Below, one piece after another: positions 8,396-17,019 of a stretch of 64,000 bases of DNA (the stretch's first letter is position 1; every line of letters begins with the position of its first letter). Source of the DNA: Streptomyces olivochromogenes (GTDB lineage Bacteria > Actinomycetota > Actinomycetes > Streptomycetales > Streptomycetaceae); assembly GCF_021538895.1 (NCBI RefSeq), contig NZ_JADDRL010000027.1:1-64000 (forward strand). Direction: 5' to 3'. The notes below the pieces were generated by a model, which had not been told where the DNA came from, did not search any database, and was given only the letters and a program-made list of their open reading frames with translations. The position numbers were made by a program, and so were the translations under genes.

Positions 8396-8980
8396 ATGAT
8401 CAAGATCGGGATCATACTCGGCAGCACTCGCCCCGGCCGCAAGGGCGAACAGGTCGCCCAATGGGTCCATGAAACTACAGCGCTCCGCAGCGACGCCGAG
8501 TTCGAGGTGATCGACCTGCTCGACCACCCGTTGCCACACTTGGACGAGCCGGCACCGGCGATGATGTCATCGGGCCGGTATCAGCACGAGCACACCAGGG
8601 CCTGGGCGGACGCCATCGCGTCGTTCGACGGGTTCGTGATGGTCACTCCGGAGTACAACCACGCCCTGCCCGGAGTGCTCAAGAACGCCATCGACCACCT
8701 GTACGTGGAGTGGAACAACAAGGCGGTCGGGTTCGTCTCCTACGGCGTCGAGGGCGGCGCCCGCGCGGTCGAGCAGCTGCGGCTGATCTGTGGGGCTCTG
8801 CAGATGGCCGATGTGGCGCCGCAGGTCGCACTGTCGCTGCTGACCGACTTCGAGAACTACACCACTTTCAAGCCGGGCGACCAGCACGTCGCCGCCCTCG
8901 ACACGCTGCTGGACCACGTCGTCGCCTGGAGCACCGCCCTCGCGCCACTGCGCGCCGCTTCCCCGGCCACCGTCGCTTGA
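8396..8980 (+). CDS. NADPH-dependent FMN reductase
   Basis: A 194-aa flavodoxin-fold reductase. The N-terminal GIILGSTRPGRKGEQVAQW is the FMN-phosphate loop, and MVTPEYNHALPGVLKNAID is the conserved second flavin-contact segment of the ArsH/ChrR/YieF-type family. It probably reduces FMN, quinones or xenobiotics with NADPH in the cytoplasm. The start ATG is fixed by AGGAG four bases upstream. It lies directly downstream of the NTF2-like gene, a common pairing around small redox enzymes. Confidence 0.9.
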   Translation: MIKIGIILGSTRPGRKGEQVAQWVHETTALRSDAEFEVIDLLDHPLPHLDEPAPAMMSSGRYQHEHTRAWADAIASFDGFVMVTPEYNHALPGVLKNAIDHLYVEWNNKAVGFVSYGVEGGARAVEQLRLICGALQMADVAPQVALSLLTDFENYTTFKPGDQHVAALDTLLDHVVAWSTALAPLRAASPATVA

Positions 8981-9100
8981 CTCCCGGAAGGGACTCACCC
9001 GTCCGGACGCGGATTCCGCCGCCGCCGCAAGATCTGTAGAAGGCTTTCCACCGGAGGCCGGCAGCACGGCGGTCCTCGTCAGCGACGTACGGAGGCCCTC

Positions 9101-9493
9101 ATGTCAGACATCCCCAGCGACTTCACCTACACCAAGGAACACGAATGGGTGCAGACCACGGGAAACGGCCGGGTGCGCATCGGCATCACGGACCACGCGC
9201 AGAAGCAGCTCGGAGACCTCGTCTACGTCGAGCTCCCGAAGGTCGGCGCCAAACTCGAAGCCGGTAACCAGTTCGGCCTCGTGGAGTCCGTCAAGTCCGT
9301 ATCCGACATCTTCGCTCCCCTGACCGGCACGGTCGCCGCCGTCAATGAGGAGCTGGAGGCGTCCCCGGAACTGGTCAACGAGGATCCGTACGACGAAGGC
9401 TGGCTGGTCGAGCTCACCACCACCGACACGGCCGAGTTGAAAGAACTCCTCACCGCCGCTCAGTACAAGGCCTACATCCAGGGAGAAACCTGA
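9101..9493 (+). CDS. gcvH: Glycine cleavage system H protein
   Basis: A 130-aa lipoyl carrier of the glycine cleavage complex. It shows FTYTKEHEWV, the swinging-arm lysine in LVESVKSVSDI, and the YDEGWLVEL C-terminal segment. The H protein shuttles aminomethyl groups between P, T and L proteins. GcvT and GcvP are not adjacent here, so it acts in trans or is a second copy. No glycine-riboswitch-like structure was recognised in its short leader. An SD (GGAGG) precedes the ATG. Confidence 0.95.
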   Translation: MSDIPSDFTYTKEHEWVQTTGNGRVRIGITDHAQKQLGDLVYVELPKVGAKLEAGNQFGLVESVKSVSDIFAPLTGTVAAVNEELEASPELVNEDPYDEGWLVELTTTDTAELKELLTAAQYKAYIQGET

Positions 9494-9528
9494 ACAGCGT
9501 GCGGAACAACCGCCCGCTTCCTCCGCCG

Positions 9529-9775
9529 CTAGGGCCTGTCGTCAAATTCCCGTCTGCCCCGCGACGCCTGGCACTCCCCCAAGCTCTTCGAGCAGGGGGG
9601 ACCCCCACTCGCCGCACCGGGCGAAAGCCCAAGTACGTCCAGTACGAGGACTTCCGCCCGGCACACCGAGAGCACGCTCCCCCAAGCTCTCGGCTTTCGC
9701 TCGAGCAGGGGGGACCCCCATGACGCCGCAGGGCCGCCCTTCGGGCGACGACGGGAATGTGACGACAGGCCCTAG
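9529..9775. mobile_element. MITE-like element with 26-bp terminal inverted repeats
   Basis: Terminal inverted repeats at 9529-9554 and 9750-9775 begin with CTAGGGCCTGTCGTCA and match in 25 of 26 positions. They bound a ~247-bp segment with no transposase. Inside are two copies of a GGGGGACCCCC-type palindrome, at about 9573-9607 and 9676-9720, of the kind scattered through Streptomyces intergenic DNA. The outer CTAG may reflect the target or tip. The right end supplies the stop codon of the next gene. Confidence 0.8.
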
Positions 9776-10767
9776 ACGATGTCCAGGACCTCACGGACCG
9801 GACGCCGAGGCGTGCTGGGCCCCTGGGGGCCGTAGCCCAGGCGCAGCACCATCTGGACGTGCCCGGTGCCCGCCACGGGGTCACGAGCCAGTAGGCGCAG
9901 ATCCCGGTTCTCCAGGGCGTGGGAGGTCAGGGAGGTGGCGAGTCCGGCAGCGGTGGCCTCCAGGAGAACCCGCTCCATCGCCTGGCCCGCGCGCAGCCAG
10001 TCGGCGGGTGCGTCGCCCGGCGTGCTCAGCAGCGCCAGGTGAGGGTTCTTCTCGAAGGCGGTGGCGCCGCGATCGGCCACCGGACGGCGGCCGGCGAAGT
10101 CACGCAGTGGGGCTCTGCCGTCCCGCATCCGAGGCCCGAACGCGTACTCGGGGACGCCGTCGGTGGCGATGTCCGCCTCCGGGCCGAGCCGGGTCCAGCG
10201 GCGCAGTTCCTCCAGCCCCTCCGGATCCAGGGCGTCGCGGCTCTCCGCGTCGTGGACCAGCTCCAGCACCGTCTCCGTGTGCCAAGGCCCGGGAAACTGC
10301 AACTCGGCGCCCTCCTGGCCGGCCGCCGTTCGCAGCGCGGCCTGAACTTCCTCCGGGATGGCTTTCTCCTCGAAGGGGTACCGGCTGGTGTGCCGCTCGT
10401 GGATCGCGGCGTGCAGGGGGGCTAGGTCGTCCTCGTGCGGCACGCTCCCCGGCGCTCCGCCCAGCTCGACGCGGGCGAGCAACAGCGGTTCGGCGGGGTC
10501 CGGCAGCAGGTGGACCAGCGGGGCGAACCCGGCGTGCGCGGCGGCCACACGCAAGTTGAACAGCGCCGCCCCACAGCCGATGTGCAGCGCCCGGTTTCCG
10601 GGGTCGGAACGAGGCATGGCGCGGTCCAGATCCGCGAGCAGGAGGAGGGAGCGCTCACTCGTCACGAAACGGAACCGCCACGGCTGCGCATTGTGCATGG
10701 ACGGGGCGGCCACGGCCTCCGCGACGAGGTCCCTCGCCGCTTTCTCATCCGCTTGCCGTGTGTTCAT
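9772..10767 (-). CDS. Acg-like nitroreductase-family protein
   Basis: A 331-aa FMN-binding oxidoreductase-like protein with AVAAPSMHNAQPWRFR near the N-terminus, ERHTSRYPFEEK in the middle, and a C-terminal QMVLRLGYGPQGP. This pattern matches the Acg (Rv2032) family, DosR-regulated proteins that bind FMN in mycobacteria. ATG 10767 follows GAGGAGG and replaces a longer unlikely start. The TAG stop (9774-9772) lies within the terminal repeat of the MITE-like element. It is divergent from the HPF-like gene; a dormancy-type box candidate is 115 nt upstream. Confidence 0.85.
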   Translation of the reverse strand: MNTRQADEKAARDLVAEAVAAPSMHNAQPWRFRFVTSERSLLLLADLDRAMPRSDPGNRALHIGCGAALFNLRVAAAHAGFAPLVHLLPDPAEPLLLARVELGGAPGSVPHEDDLAPLHAAIHERHTSRYPFEEKAIPEEVQAALRTAAGQEGAELQFPGPWHTETVLELVHDAESRDALDPEGLEELRRWTRLGPEADIATDGVPEYAFGPRMRDGRAPLRDFAGRRPVADRGATAFEKNPHLALLSTPGDAPADWLRAGQAMERVLLEATAAGLATSLTSHALENRDLRLLARDPVAGTGHVQMVLRLGYGPQGPSTPRRPVREVLDIV

Positions 10768-10881
10768 CGCGCCCTCCTCACCCACCACGCGGGCCCGGAT
10801 CGTCTTCCCGGTGGTGTCCGCTCGTCGGCCTCGGGCACCCGCGCGTGCCTCGTGTACAGGCTGCGCATGATTCGGTGCTCG

Positions 10882-10895
10882 GGGCAAGCAGGCCC
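10882..10895. promoter_or_regulatory. DevR/OsdR-like box candidate upstream of acg-like gene
   Basis: GGGCAAGCAGGCCC: half-sites GGGCA and GGCCC separated by 4 bp, one mismatch to a perfect GGGCC-N4-GGCCC dyad, 115 nt upstream of the start. Weak alone. Confidence 0.3.
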
Positions 10896-11038
10896 AAGGG
10901 GGTCCGGCCGCTCCGCACGCGTATGGCCGAGTCGGCCACGGCCGGCCGGGGCTGCCGGTCGCCCGCGGCAGGGCCGCCCGCGCGACGAGCCCGCCGCCGG
11001 TGAGCGTGGCGGTGAAGGCCCGATGGCACGCGGGCCAT

Positions 11039-11052
11039 GGGCCGGACAGCCC
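11039..11052. promoter_or_regulatory. DevR/OsdR-like box candidate upstream of HPF-like gene
   Basis: GGGCCGGACAGCCC: one mismatch to the GGGCC-N4-GGCCC dyad, 63 nt upstream of the ATG at 11115. Confidence 0.35.
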
Positions 11053-11114
11053 TGGACCGTGGCCGGTGCCGGCAGAAGTCTGGATCTGCCCAACGATGAG
11101 AGGGAGTGGATCGC

Positions 11115-11513
11115 ATGACTGCCAAGGACATCGGCACCCACGTCGGCGCCTCCGGTGGCGTACAGGTGCGGACGGAGGGAGATGTGGGCGCGGACGAACT
11201 CGCGTACGTGCAGGCCAAGCTCGACGCCGTGCTCGACCGCCCCGGGACTCGCGCCACCAACGGTGTCATGAGGATCGTCAAGTCGGCTGCGCATCACGCC
11301 GAGCGGCCCTGGTCCGCGGAAGCGGAGTTCGTGGTGGCGAACTGGCTTGTGGTCGTACACGCCCGGGAAGCCACGGCGCGCGAACTCGCGGACCGCTTGG
11401 CGGACCGGCTGCGCGGCCGGATGAATCGTGCCCAGCACCGCGAGGACGCGGCCCGCAGGTCGGCCACCCCGCCGCCGTGGCGCGGCGGTCGATCCGAGAG
11501 CGGTCCGCGATAG
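11115..11513 (+). CDS. HPF/RaiA-like short ribosome hibernation protein
   Basis: A 132-aa protein, start ATG 11115 set by AGGGAG eight bases upstream. The segment GDVGADELAYVQAKLDAVLD is followed by alternating strands (GVMRIVK, AEAEFVVANWLVVVHAREAT) and a basic helix ELADRLADRLRGRM, resembling the N-terminal S30AE fold that binds the ribosomal A/P sites. The long C-terminal dimerisation domain is absent. A stress-induced ribosome-inactivating role is inferred from similarity and from its place in the hypoxia island. Confidence 0.65.
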   Translation: MTAKDIGTHVGASGGVQVRTEGDVGADELAYVQAKLDAVLDRPGTRATNGVMRIVKSAAHHAERPWSAEAEFVVANWLVVVHAREATARELADRLADRLRGRMNRAQHREDAARRSATPPPWRGGRSESGPR

Positions 11514-11846
11514 AGCGCTCGACGGGTTCGCCTGCGCGCGGTCGAAGTCGCCGGGGAGGCAAGGCCGTCAGGGAGCCCCGGAACAAGGGGGCTCCGGCGA
11601 CGGGGCGGCGCGGTGTCCTCGGCCCGCCGCCCGGACCGGCCGTCGGCACCCCTGCCGCAACCCGTACCGCACCCCGTACCGCACGCCGTGCCGGTCAGTC
11701 CCGGGGAGGGGACCATCGGCACCTGGGAACCCGGACGCGGCCGTACGAGAGTCGGAGCACGAGCGGTAGCGGTCCGCGCGGAGCTGCTCTCGTACGTACG
11801 CCGTCGGGGCGACCCCGGCGGCTCTTGTCAACGGAGGCGCACCCCC
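11514..11846. promoter_or_regulatory. Intergenic region upstream of adhE
   Basis: 333 nt without a convincing gene. It contains GGGACCATCGGCAC (11709-11722), a DevR/OsdR-like imperfect dyad 125 nt before the adhE start. The rest is low-complexity GC-rich sequence with short direct repeats of ACCGCACCCCGT type near 11664-11690. Confidence 0.35.
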
Positions 11847-14573
11847 ATGACCAGTGATGACGCCAGGTCCGAGACGAGGGCCGCCGACGGGACACCGGCC
11901 GACATCGCCATCGCCGTGGACCAGTTGGTCACCAACGGACTCAAGGCGCTGACCGACTACGAGGCGCTCGATCAGGAGCGGGTCGATCACATCGTCAAGA
12001 AGGCGTCGGTCGCCGCCCTGGACCGGCACACCGCGCTCGCGCGGCTCGCGGTGGAGGAGACCGGACGCGGCGTCTTCGAGGACAAGGCCGCCAAGAACAT
12101 GTTCGCCTGCGAGCACGTCACGCACAGCATGGGCCCGATGAAAACGGTCGGTGTCATCGCCCGCGACGACATCGAGGACATGATCGAGGTGGCCGAGCCG
12201 GTCGGTGTGGTCTGCGCCATCACCCCCGTCACCAATCCGACCTCCACCACGATCTTCAAGGCGCTGATGGCCCTGAAGACCCGCAATCCCGTCGTCTTCG
12301 CCTTCCACCCCTCCGCCCAGCGGTGCAGCGCGGAGGCGGCCCGCATCGTGCGCGACGCGGCCGTCGCCGCCGGCGCGCCGCAACACTGCGTCCAATGGAT
12401 CGAGACCCCGTCCGTCGAGGCCACCGGCACCCTGATGCGCCACTCCGGCATCTCGCTGATCCTCGCCACCGGCGGCAACGCGATGGTCAGGGCCGCCTAT
12501 TCGGCCGGCAAGCCCGCCCTGGGCGTCGGCGCCGGCAATGTTCCCGCCTACGTGCACAAGAGCGCCAAACTGCGCCGGGCCGTCAACGACCTGGTCCTCT
12601 CCAAGTCCTTCGACAACGGCATGATCTGCGCCTCCGAACAGGCCGTCATCCTGGACGACGAGATCTACGACGCGGCCCTGGACGAGTTCCGCACCCTGCA
12701 CGCCCATCTGGCAACCGCCGAGGAGAAGGCCAGGCTCGAAGCCCTCCTGTTCCCGACGGGCAAGGCGGCCGGCGCGGGCTGCGAGCCGAAGGTCAACGCC
12801 GCTGCCGTCGGCCGGAGTCCCGCCTGGATCGCCGAGCAGGCCGGCTTCACCGTGCCCGCCGACACGTCGCTCATCCTGGTCGAGACCGAACACGTCGGCC
12901 CGGACGAGCCGTTGACGCGTGAGAAGCTCTGCCCGGTGCTGGCCGTGCTGCGCGCGGGCTCGGCGGAGCAGGGCTTCGATCTCGCGGCCGACATGGTCGC
13001 CTTCCACGGCCAAGGCCACAGCGCCGTCATCCACACCGAGGATTCCGCATTGGCGGAGGCGTACGGCAGGCGCATGAAGACGGTGCGGATCATCGTCAAC
13101 TCCCCGTCCTCGCAAGGCGCCATCGGCGGCATCTACAACAGCCTGCTGCCCTCCCTCACCCTGGGCTGCGGATCCTGGGGCAGCACCTCGGTCTCCAACA
13201 ACGTCTCCGTCGCCCAACTGCTCAACGTCAAAAGGGTCTCCGTGCGCCGCAACAACCTGCAGTGGTTCAAGGTCCCCCCGAAGATCTACTTCGAACCGCA
13301 GGCCGTCCGCTACCTCGGCTCCATGCCGGACGTCCACCGCGTCACGATCGTCACCGACGCCACCATGACCCGCCTCGGTTTCGTCGACCGCATCACCCGT
13401 ATCCTGCAACGGCGTCACGAGCCGGTGACCGTCCAGATCATCGACAACGTCGAACCGGAACCCAGCATCGACTCCGTCCGCCGCGGCGCCCGGCTGATGC
13501 TCGACTTCCGCCCGGACACGATCATCGCCCTCGGCGGCGGCTCCCCGATGGACGCCGCCAAGGTGATGTGGCTGCTCTACGAGCAGCAGGCCGAGGGCAA
13601 GGACGTCGACTTCGCCGACATGCGGCACAAGTTCTCCGACATCCGCAAACGGGCCTTCCGCTTCCCCGTCCTCGGCAAACTCGCCCGCCTGGTCTGCATC
13701 CCCACCACGTCCGGCACCGGCGCCGAAGTCACCCCCTTCGCCGTCATCTCCGACCCCGCCACCGGCAAGAAGTACCCGCTGGCCGACTACGCGCTGACCC
13801 CCAGCGTCGCCATCGTCGATCCCCTGCTCACCACCGAACTCCCCCCGGTCCTTGCCGCCGACAGCGGCTTCGACGCGCTCACCCACGCCATCGAGGCATA
13901 CGTGTCGGTCTACGCCAACGACTTCACCGACAGCCTCGCCCTGCACGCCGTCCGGCTCATCTTCGAGAACATCGAAGCCGCCGTGAACCACCGCGCCGAA
14001 CGCCCCGACGCACAGGAGAAGATGCACAACGCCGGCACCATCGCGGGCATGGCCTTCGGCAATGCCTTCCTCGGCATCGTGCACGCCATGTCCCACACCC
14101 TCGGCGCCACGTTCCACATCGCACACGGGCGTACCAACGCCGTCCTGCTGCCGCACGTGATCCGGTACAACGGCACCACCCCCACCAAACTCACGGGCTG
14201 GCCCAAGTACGAGAACTACCGCGCCCCGGAACGCTTCCAGGACATCGCCCGCTCCCTCGCACTGCCCGCCACCACCCCGGCCGAAGGCGTCCAGTCACTC
14301 GCCACCGCCGTCGAACGCCTTCGGGACGCCCTGGGTATCGAGCCGTCGTTCCAAGCCCTCGGCATCGACGAGCGCGCCTTCCTCGACGCGCTGCCCCAAC
14401 AGGCGCTGAACGCCTACGAGGACCAGTGCGCACCCGCCAACCCGCGCACGCCCATGCTCGCGGACATGCAGAACCTCATGCGCGCCGCCTACTACGGAAC
14501 CGCCCAGGGCCGACCGGACGTGGACGGGAGCCGCACGCGTGACGTGGCGCCCCACACCAGCGAGCGCCGCTGA
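11847..14573 (+). CDS. adhE: Bifunctional acetaldehyde-CoA / alcohol dehydrogenase
   Basis: A 908-aa fusion. The N-terminal ~450 residues form a CoA-acylating aldehyde dehydrogenase (AEPVGVVCAITPVTNPTST, catalytic Cys in DNGMICASEQ). The C-terminal ~430 residues form an iron-type alcohol dehydrogenase (GGGSPMDAAKVMW, ADSGFDALTHAIEAY and the metal-binding HAMSHTLGATFHIAHG). It converts acetyl-CoA to ethanol while oxidising two NADH, a fermentation enzyme. ATG 11847 has GGAGG upstream. In an aerobic genus it would serve redox balance under hypoxia, matching PFL and ADP-forming acetyl-CoA ligase nearby. Confidence 0.96.
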   Translation: MTSDDARSETRAADGTPADIAIAVDQLVTNGLKALTDYEALDQERVDHIVKKASVAALDRHTALARLAVEETGRGVFEDKAAKNMFACEHVTHSMGPMKTVGVIARDDIEDMIEVAEPVGVVCAITPVTNPTSTTIFKALMALKTRNPVVFAFHPSAQRCSAEAARIVRDAAVAAGAPQHCVQWIETPSVEATGTLMRHSGISLILATGGNAMVRAAYSAGKPALGVGAGNVPAYVHKSAKLRRAVNDLVLSKSFDNGMICASEQAVILDDEIYDAALDEFRTLHAHLATAEEKARLEALLFPTGKAAGAGCEPKVNAAAVGRSPAWIAEQAGFTVPADTSLILVETEHVGPDEPLTREKLCPVLAVLRAGSAEQGFDLAADMVAFHGQGHSAVIHTEDSALAEAYGRRMKTVRIIVNSPSSQGAIGGIYNSLLPSLTLGCGSWGSTSVSNNVSVAQLLNVKRVSVRRNNLQWFKVPPKIYFEPQAVRYLGSMPDVHRVTIVTDATMTRLGFVDRITRILQRRHEPVTVQIIDNVEPEPSIDSVRRGARLMLDFRPDTIIALGGGSPMDAAKVMWLLYEQQAEGKDVDFADMRHKFSDIRKRAFRFPVLGKLARLVCIPTTSGTGAEVTPFAVISDPATGKKYPLADYALTPSVAIVDPLLTTELPPVLAADSGFDALTHAIEAYVSVYANDFTDSLALHAVRLIFENIEAAVNHRAERPDAQEKMHNAGTIAGMAFGNAFLGIVHAMSHTLGATFHIAHGRTNAVLLPHVIRYNGTTPTKLTGWPKYENYRAPERFQDIARSLALPATTPAEGVQSLATAVERLRDALGIEPSFQALGIDERAFLDALPQQALNAYEDQCAPANPRTPMLADMQNLMRAAYYGTAQGRPDVDGSRTRDVAPHTSERR

Positions 14574-14727
14574 CCGGCCCGGGAGGCGAGCCCTTCGCCG
14601 CCTCCACGACGAGCCGACGCCGAACCTGAGCGGCTCACCGCCGCGGTTCGGCCCCGAAACCGATGCCATGCGGCCCCTGGGACGCCGCCGCGGGACGCGC
14701 TTCACTGGACGTGTGGAGGAGGTCGTC

Positions 14728-15708
14728 ATGAACAGCAGAAGGTCAGCCCCGTGTCCCCGTCGGCGAGGCCCGGTGATGCTCGTCGCCGCGCTGTCCGTGC
14801 CGCTCCTCGCCGCAGGCGCCTGCGGCACGGCCGCCGGTCCGCCACCGGCGGCCTCGGAACGGCCCGGCGCATCCGCGTCCGCCGGATCAGGAGCGTCGGG
14901 CGAGCCGTCGAGCGGACCGGCTTCCCCGGGTAACACCACCCCGTCGGCCACCGCACCGCGAGCCCCGGCGACCGGCTCGACGGGAGCCGCGGGGCGGCAC
15001 ATCACGACCGCCGTGTACCTCCTTCACGCGGGCCACATCTCCCCCGCGCCTCGTACCGTGACCGCCCCGGCCACCGCGGCCGGATCCGTCCGCGCCCTGC
15101 TGGCCGGCCCCGACCGCTACGAACGGCGGCACGACCGCACCTCGGCCATTCCGCCGGGCACGACCCTGCACTCGGTCGCGGTCCGCGACCAGGTGGCGAC
15201 CGTCGACCTCTCCGGCCGGTACGACGACGGCGGCGGCACCGTCTCCCTGCGGGCGCGCCTCGCCCAGGTCGTGTTCACGGTGACCCGCTACCCCGGTATT
15301 CGCAAGGTCGGCTTCGAGCTGGACGGCAAACCTGTCTCGTCCTTCGGCGCGGCGGGCATCGTCCTCAACGGCCCTGTGGGACGGGCGGACTTCGAGGATG
15401 TCGCGCCGGCCGTCCTGGTCGAGTCCCCGCTCATCGGTGGGGGCATCAGCAGCCCCCTACGGGTCCGGGGAAGCGCCGACACCTTCGAAGCCGAGTTCCG
15501 GCTGAAGGTGACGGACGTCTCGGGGCGTACGGCCGCCGACGTGCTGGTCCGGGCCTCGTCCGGCACGGGAACGCGTGGGACGTTCGACGTCACGCTCCCG
15601 TACAAGGCGGCCCGCACGGGACCGGGTCTGCTCACCGCATACTTCATCTCGCCCGAGAACGGCAGGCCCGTCACCGTCGACACCGTACCGCTGACCGTCA
15701 ACCGCTGA
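14728..15708 (+). CDS. Lipoprotein with GerMN and Gmad2 domains
   Basis: A 326-aa lipoprotein. The signal peptide ends in LAAGAC (lipid-modified Cys near residue 31) and is followed by a Ser/Pro/Ala linker. A GerMN domain follows (YLLHAGHISPAPRTV, RALLAGPDRYE, VATVDLSGRYD), then a Gmad2 immunoglobulin-like domain (VESPLIGGGISSPLRVRGSA and FEAEFRLKVTD). It is probably attached to the outer membrane face. GGAGGAGG precedes ATG 14728. Another GerMN lipoprotein occurs at 44856. Its role in this island is unclear. Confidence 0.85.
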   Translation: MNSRRSAPCPRRRGPVMLVAALSVPLLAAGACGTAAGPPPAASERPGASASAGSGASGEPSSGPASPGNTTPSATAPRAPATGSTGAAGRHITTAVYLLHAGHISPAPRTVTAPATAAGSVRALLAGPDRYERRHDRTSAIPPGTTLHSVAVRDQVATVDLSGRYDDGGGTVSLRARLAQVVFTVTRYPGIRKVGFELDGKPVSSFGAAGIVLNGPVGRADFEDVAPAVLVESPLIGGGISSPLRVRGSADTFEAEFRLKVTDVSGRTAADVLVRASSGTGTRGTFDVTLPYKAARTGPGLLTAYFISPENGRPVTVDTVPLTVNR

Positions 15709-15712
15709 GCCC

Positions 15713-15737
15713 GGGGGCGAGGTTCTCCCGCGCCCCC
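15713..15737. terminator. Bidirectional hairpin between convergent genes
   Basis: GGGGGCG (15713-15719) pairs with CGCCCCC (15731-15737), loop 11, between the GerMN lipoprotein and USP genes. Confidence 0.5.
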
Positions 15738-15738
15738 G

Positions 15739-16641
15739 TCACCCGTGGGGCACTACGGCCACCGGGCAGTCGACGTAATGGATCGCGGCGTGCGTGACGG
15801 GCCCGGTGCGCGGCCCGATGGGCCGTTGGGTGAGACGGTGGCCGACGACCAGCAGGCTCGCCCCGCTCGCGGCCCGCACCAGCACGTTCGCGGGTTTGTC
15901 CTGCACCACGGTCTCCTTGACGTCCACGCCCGGGTACTTGTCACGCCACACCCGCAGTACGGCCTGGAGGAAGCCGAGCCACTCGTCCGCTCGCCGGGGC
16001 TCGTCCACCAGGGCGATGTCACCCTCTCCGGGGCCGAACGGGCCAGGCGCGTGCCAGGCGTGCACGGCCCGCAGCCGGGCATGCCGGAGCCGGGCCGCCT
16101 CGAAGGCGAACTCGATGACCTCGTCGCACGGCTCCCCCACGTCGATGCCGAGCACCACGTCCCGGTAGCCGGTACGGATCGAAGCGCCCCCGTCATCCGC
16201 CGGGAGACGCTCGTCCGACGCCTCCTCCCCCGCCCGCACCAGGACGACGGGCCGCGACGCCCCCGCGACCACCCCGAGGGCGACCGAACCGACGAGGAAC
16301 CCGGTGAAGCCACTCAGGCCACGTGATCCCACGACCAGCAGATCGGCCTCGTCGGCCGCCTTCACCAGAGCCCCGATCGCCGGGCCCTCCAACTGGTCGT
16401 CGGACAGGTGGAGACCGGGGTACGCGGCACGCACCCGGTCTTCCGCCTCCCGCAGGACACGCGTGGCGAGGTGACGCCGGGCGGCGTTGTCGATCTCGCT
16501 TTCCTGACGGCTCGGGCGCGGGTTCCAGGCGTGCAGCAGACGGAGCGGCCGTTCGCGGCGTACGGCCTCGCGGGCCGCCCATTCCGCGGCGGCGAGGCTC
16601 TCGGCGGATCCGTCCACGCCGACGACGACAGGCGGAAGCAT
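15739..16641 (-). CDS. Tandem universal stress protein
   Basis: A 300-aa protein with two USP domains. The first has VVVGVDGSAESLAAAEWA and the ATP-binding GSRGLSGFTGFLVGSVA. The second (DVVLGIDVGEPCDEVIEFA) ends in LLVVGHRLTQRPIG...CPVAVVPHG with a degenerate nucleotide loop. Such proteins are strongly induced in dormancy regulons. ATG 16641 has AGGTG upstream. Two adjacent DevR/OsdR-like boxes lie 68 and 89 nt upstream. Confidence 0.93.
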   Translation of the reverse strand: MLPPVVVGVDGSAESLAAAEWAAREAVRRERPLRLLHAWNPRPSRQESEIDNAARRHLATRVLREAEDRVRAAYPGLHLSDDQLEGPAIGALVKAADEADLLVVGSRGLSGFTGFLVGSVALGVVAGASRPVVLVRAGEEASDERLPADDGGASIRTGYRDVVLGIDVGEPCDEVIEFAFEAARLRHARLRAVHAWHAPGPFGPGEGDIALVDEPRRADEWLGFLQAVLRVWRDKYPGVDVKETVVQDKPANVLVRAASGASLLVVGHRLTQRPIGPRTGPVTHAAIHYVDCPVAVVPHG

Positions 16642-16708
16642 GATGGCACCTCCAGACGTTGGGGGTCTTCCCGCTTCCACCCTCCTCCTCCGGCCACCGA
16701 GCGGGGAG

Positions 16709-16722
16709 GGGCCGACAGGTCC
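16709..16722. promoter_or_regulatory. DevR/OsdR-like box candidate, USP promoter proximal
   Basis: GGGCCGACAGGTCC: half-sites GGGCC and GGTCC with 4-bp spacing (one mismatch), 68 nt upstream of the USP start. Confidence 0.4.
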
Positions 16723-16729
16723 TGCTCCG

Positions 16730-16743
16730 GGACCGTTCGGCGG
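16730..16743. promoter_or_regulatory. DevR/OsdR-like box candidate, USP promoter distal
   Basis: GGACCGTTCGGCGG, spacing identical to the nearby box; centres 21 bp apart. Its spacer GTTC equals that of the perfect pflB-upstream dyad. Confidence 0.35.
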
Positions 16744-16889
16744 AGCATCTCGGGCTGCACGCAAGGGACTTGACGCGCCGGAGAGGCGTCCCGCGGGCCA
16801 CTCGGCCCGCTCCCGTGCCCCCTCAGCCCATACACGTTCGACAGCCGGCGCCGGACGCTGAGAACGGAGCCTCCGGAAGGGAGTTCACG

Positions 16890-17006
16890 ATGAGCCCCGT
16901 CCAACATGTGCCGCCCCGCGCTCCGTTGGCCGACGGCAGCACCGTCCCGCTCCCGCCACCGGGCTCGTTGCCCGCGCCCGCCGCGCCGGCCGGGCACCAC
17001 CGCTGA
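16890..17006 (+). pseudogene. Small ORF resembling the N-terminus of the GNAT/acyl-CoA ligase gene
   Basis: A 38-aa ORF with its own SD (GGAAGGGAG) just upstream of a CBS-domain gene. It contains APLADGSTV, matching the ALLADGSTV segment near residue 20 of the GNAT/acetyl-CoA ligase at 20446-23139; 14 consecutive bases (GACGGCAGCACCGT) are identical. It may be a decayed N-terminal fragment of a paralogue, now possibly a short leader. Coincidence is possible because the match is short. Confidence 0.35.
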
Positions 17007-17019
17007 AGGAGACAGAGAA

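Noticed and set aside
8981..9100. Possible glycine riboswitch upstream of gcvH
   Set aside because: The leader is short (~120 nt) and I could not find the conserved paired glycine-aptamer core.
11568..14156. Long open frame antisense to adhE
   Set aside because: High-GC codon bias keeps antisense frames open. The translation has Gly/Asp/His/Val-rich composition without domains, while the plus strand encodes a complete AdhE.
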